Positions 63,024 through 64,000 of a DNA stretch of 64,000 nucleotides are shown here, piece by piece (the first letter of the stretch is position 1; each line of letters starts with the position of its first letter). The notes beneath the pieces are model-generated. The model was not told the DNA's origin. It did no database searches and saw only the letters and a program-made list of their open reading frames with translations. A program made the translations under genes and the position numbers. Location: assembly GCA_020284085.1 (NCBI GenBank), contig JACEVL010000150.1, positions 481,392-545,391 on the forward strand, in the 5' to 3' direction. The stretch comes from Aporrectodea caliginosa. Lineage: Eukaryota > Annelida > Clitellata > Crassiclitellata > Lumbricidae.

Positions 63024-63205
63024 TTTAAAGTCAAAGTCTGTATACGTTGTCCTTCCGTGTTGTTTGCCATGATCTGCATGTTTGCTGCCATCGTATGTGA
63101 TAATCGTCTATGTGCTGCGAAACGGAACTCCTTTCTTTTAAAGAACCACTCGAAAGCCAAGGGCAGGTGCAACAGCTTATTCACTTCAGCGCTGAATTGT
63201 TGAAC
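63024..63205 (+). mobile_element. fragment of the Helitron-like family
   Basis: AGTCTGTATACGTTGTCCTT and GCTGCGAAACGGAACTCC match the left part of the element at 53764. Confidence 0.4.
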
Positions 63206-63559
63206 TCTGGATCCATTTCAGGTTAACGCAGTTTGTATGGACATTTGTGATCGTTTATTCTCCGTCGATACTCCCCCATGATGTGCCTGTGAAATGATAT
63301 GGCCATTCCTTCAGAATCTTAGCTAGCTTGGTATGGAATATTATAAGTACTGACTTCTGACATATTAGTTGTTGTTGCTCCAATCAGGTACTCTCCATAT
63401 AGTGAACGTGGATGTTTCATCGTGAACCATTACCATCACGTTGAACTGGCTTCCATGCAGTCTGCAGACATGAAATTCTTCTCCTATATATCTCTATTTC
63501 GAAAGCGTTTTTATACACTATCTCAAGATGATCGAAGTTTTATTCATTCATTCATTCAG

Positions 63560-63980
63560 TAATAAGGTTTTATATATGCGCCCTTCCAAGGTTACTACTG
63601 TGAGCGCTCCCGATTCACATACACGGCTGAAAATGACAGTTTTGAGGCTAAGTATAGAAAGATTCAGAGTGGACATTTTGGGATTGCAAGCCCAGCATCA
63701 AAGGAAGCCTGCTCCAGAGGGAGGGGCCAACCACTGAGAAAGCCCGATTCTGCTTAGTAGCTGAGCGGGCAAAAGGGACCATGAGCACGCCCCACTCAGT
63801 AGAGCGGGCTAGTAGCGACGACCCGAGCACCCAAGGTATGGGCAGCAGAGGTCACGTAGATAAGCAAGGGGCTAGGCCCAGCATAGGACCGCCAGACCAA
63901 AGCTATGATCCAGTAGTGGGAGCCAATGAAGCACATCCAGCATAGTATACCTGAGACGGGCCAAATTTAGCAATACGTAA
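63560..63980 (-). mobile_element. LINE ORF2 C-terminal fragment
   Basis: The minus frame contains RSATKQNRAFSVVGPSLWSR and LPLMLG, the xxSxxGPxLWNxLP signature, preceded in another frame by text resembling LHWLP and YLRDLC. Frame-shifted relic. Confidence 0.7.
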
Positions 63981-64000
63981 CTGAACGAAGTAATACCGAG

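Overview
This is a eukaryotic window, almost certainly from a marine invertebrate animal. The evidence is split genes with GT-AG introns, tRNA-derived SINEs, decayed non-LTR retrotransposons, non-autonomous DNA transposons, and very heavy micro- and minisatellite content. I cannot fix the phylum from sequence alone; echinoderm, brachiopod and mollusc all remain possible. There are no operons, rRNA, true tRNA genes or CRISPR arrays. Nearly all long open frames are low-complexity artefacts.

Two gene systems can be assembled. (1) A complete six-exon ependymin-related gene on the minus strand (12579 down to 6390). It encodes 263 residues with a signal peptide, and every splice junction is phase-consistent. 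(2) A plus-strand tandem cluster of four two-exon genes of the IFI6/IFI27 (ISG12, FAM14) family, at 14072-15635, 17536-19531, 24207-26906 and 34185-35664, plus one decayed exon 2 near 22950-23140. Each gene has a signal-peptide exon that is almost invariant at DNA level, a phase 1 intron, and a Gly/Ala-rich hydrophobic exon 2 bracketed by cysteines. Two paralogues have lost different helical segments. Upstream blocks, promoters and 3' flanks are also duplicated, so the cluster grew by segmental duplication.

Layout. 0-4.6 kb: microsatellites and a 2.5 kb array of 24-bp units. 4.8-5.8 kb: a GC-rich possible terminal exon and a minisatellite. 6.4-12.6 kb: the ependymin-related gene, with introns full of simple repeats. 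13.1-13.9 kb: repeats. 14-36.6 kb: the ISG12-like cluster, with SINE insertions, a piggyBac-like element on a TTAA site, about 1.1 kb of TATG repeat, LINE fragments and a fold-back element. 36.9-37.5 kb: an inverted-repeat element holding telomere-like CCCTAA repeats, and a SINE. 37.6-42.9 kb: a 5.3 kb pyrimidine-rich TTACC-type satellite almost without G. 43.2-47 kb: a hierarchical satellite with 30-bp monomers. 47.9-48.4 kb: a 120-bp tandem repeat. 48.7-64 kb: intergenic DNA built from a duplicated interspersed repeat, hAT-like, Helitron-like and other inverted-repeat elements, a LINE RNase H pseudogene and RT ends, and SINEs.

The strongest biology is the ISG12-like array: IFI6-type secreted or membrane-inserted hydrophobic proteins diversified by exon 2 deletions while the secretion exon stays fixed. 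Within-window paralogy also provides empty sites for several insertions, which gives unusually direct evidence that those elements moved.
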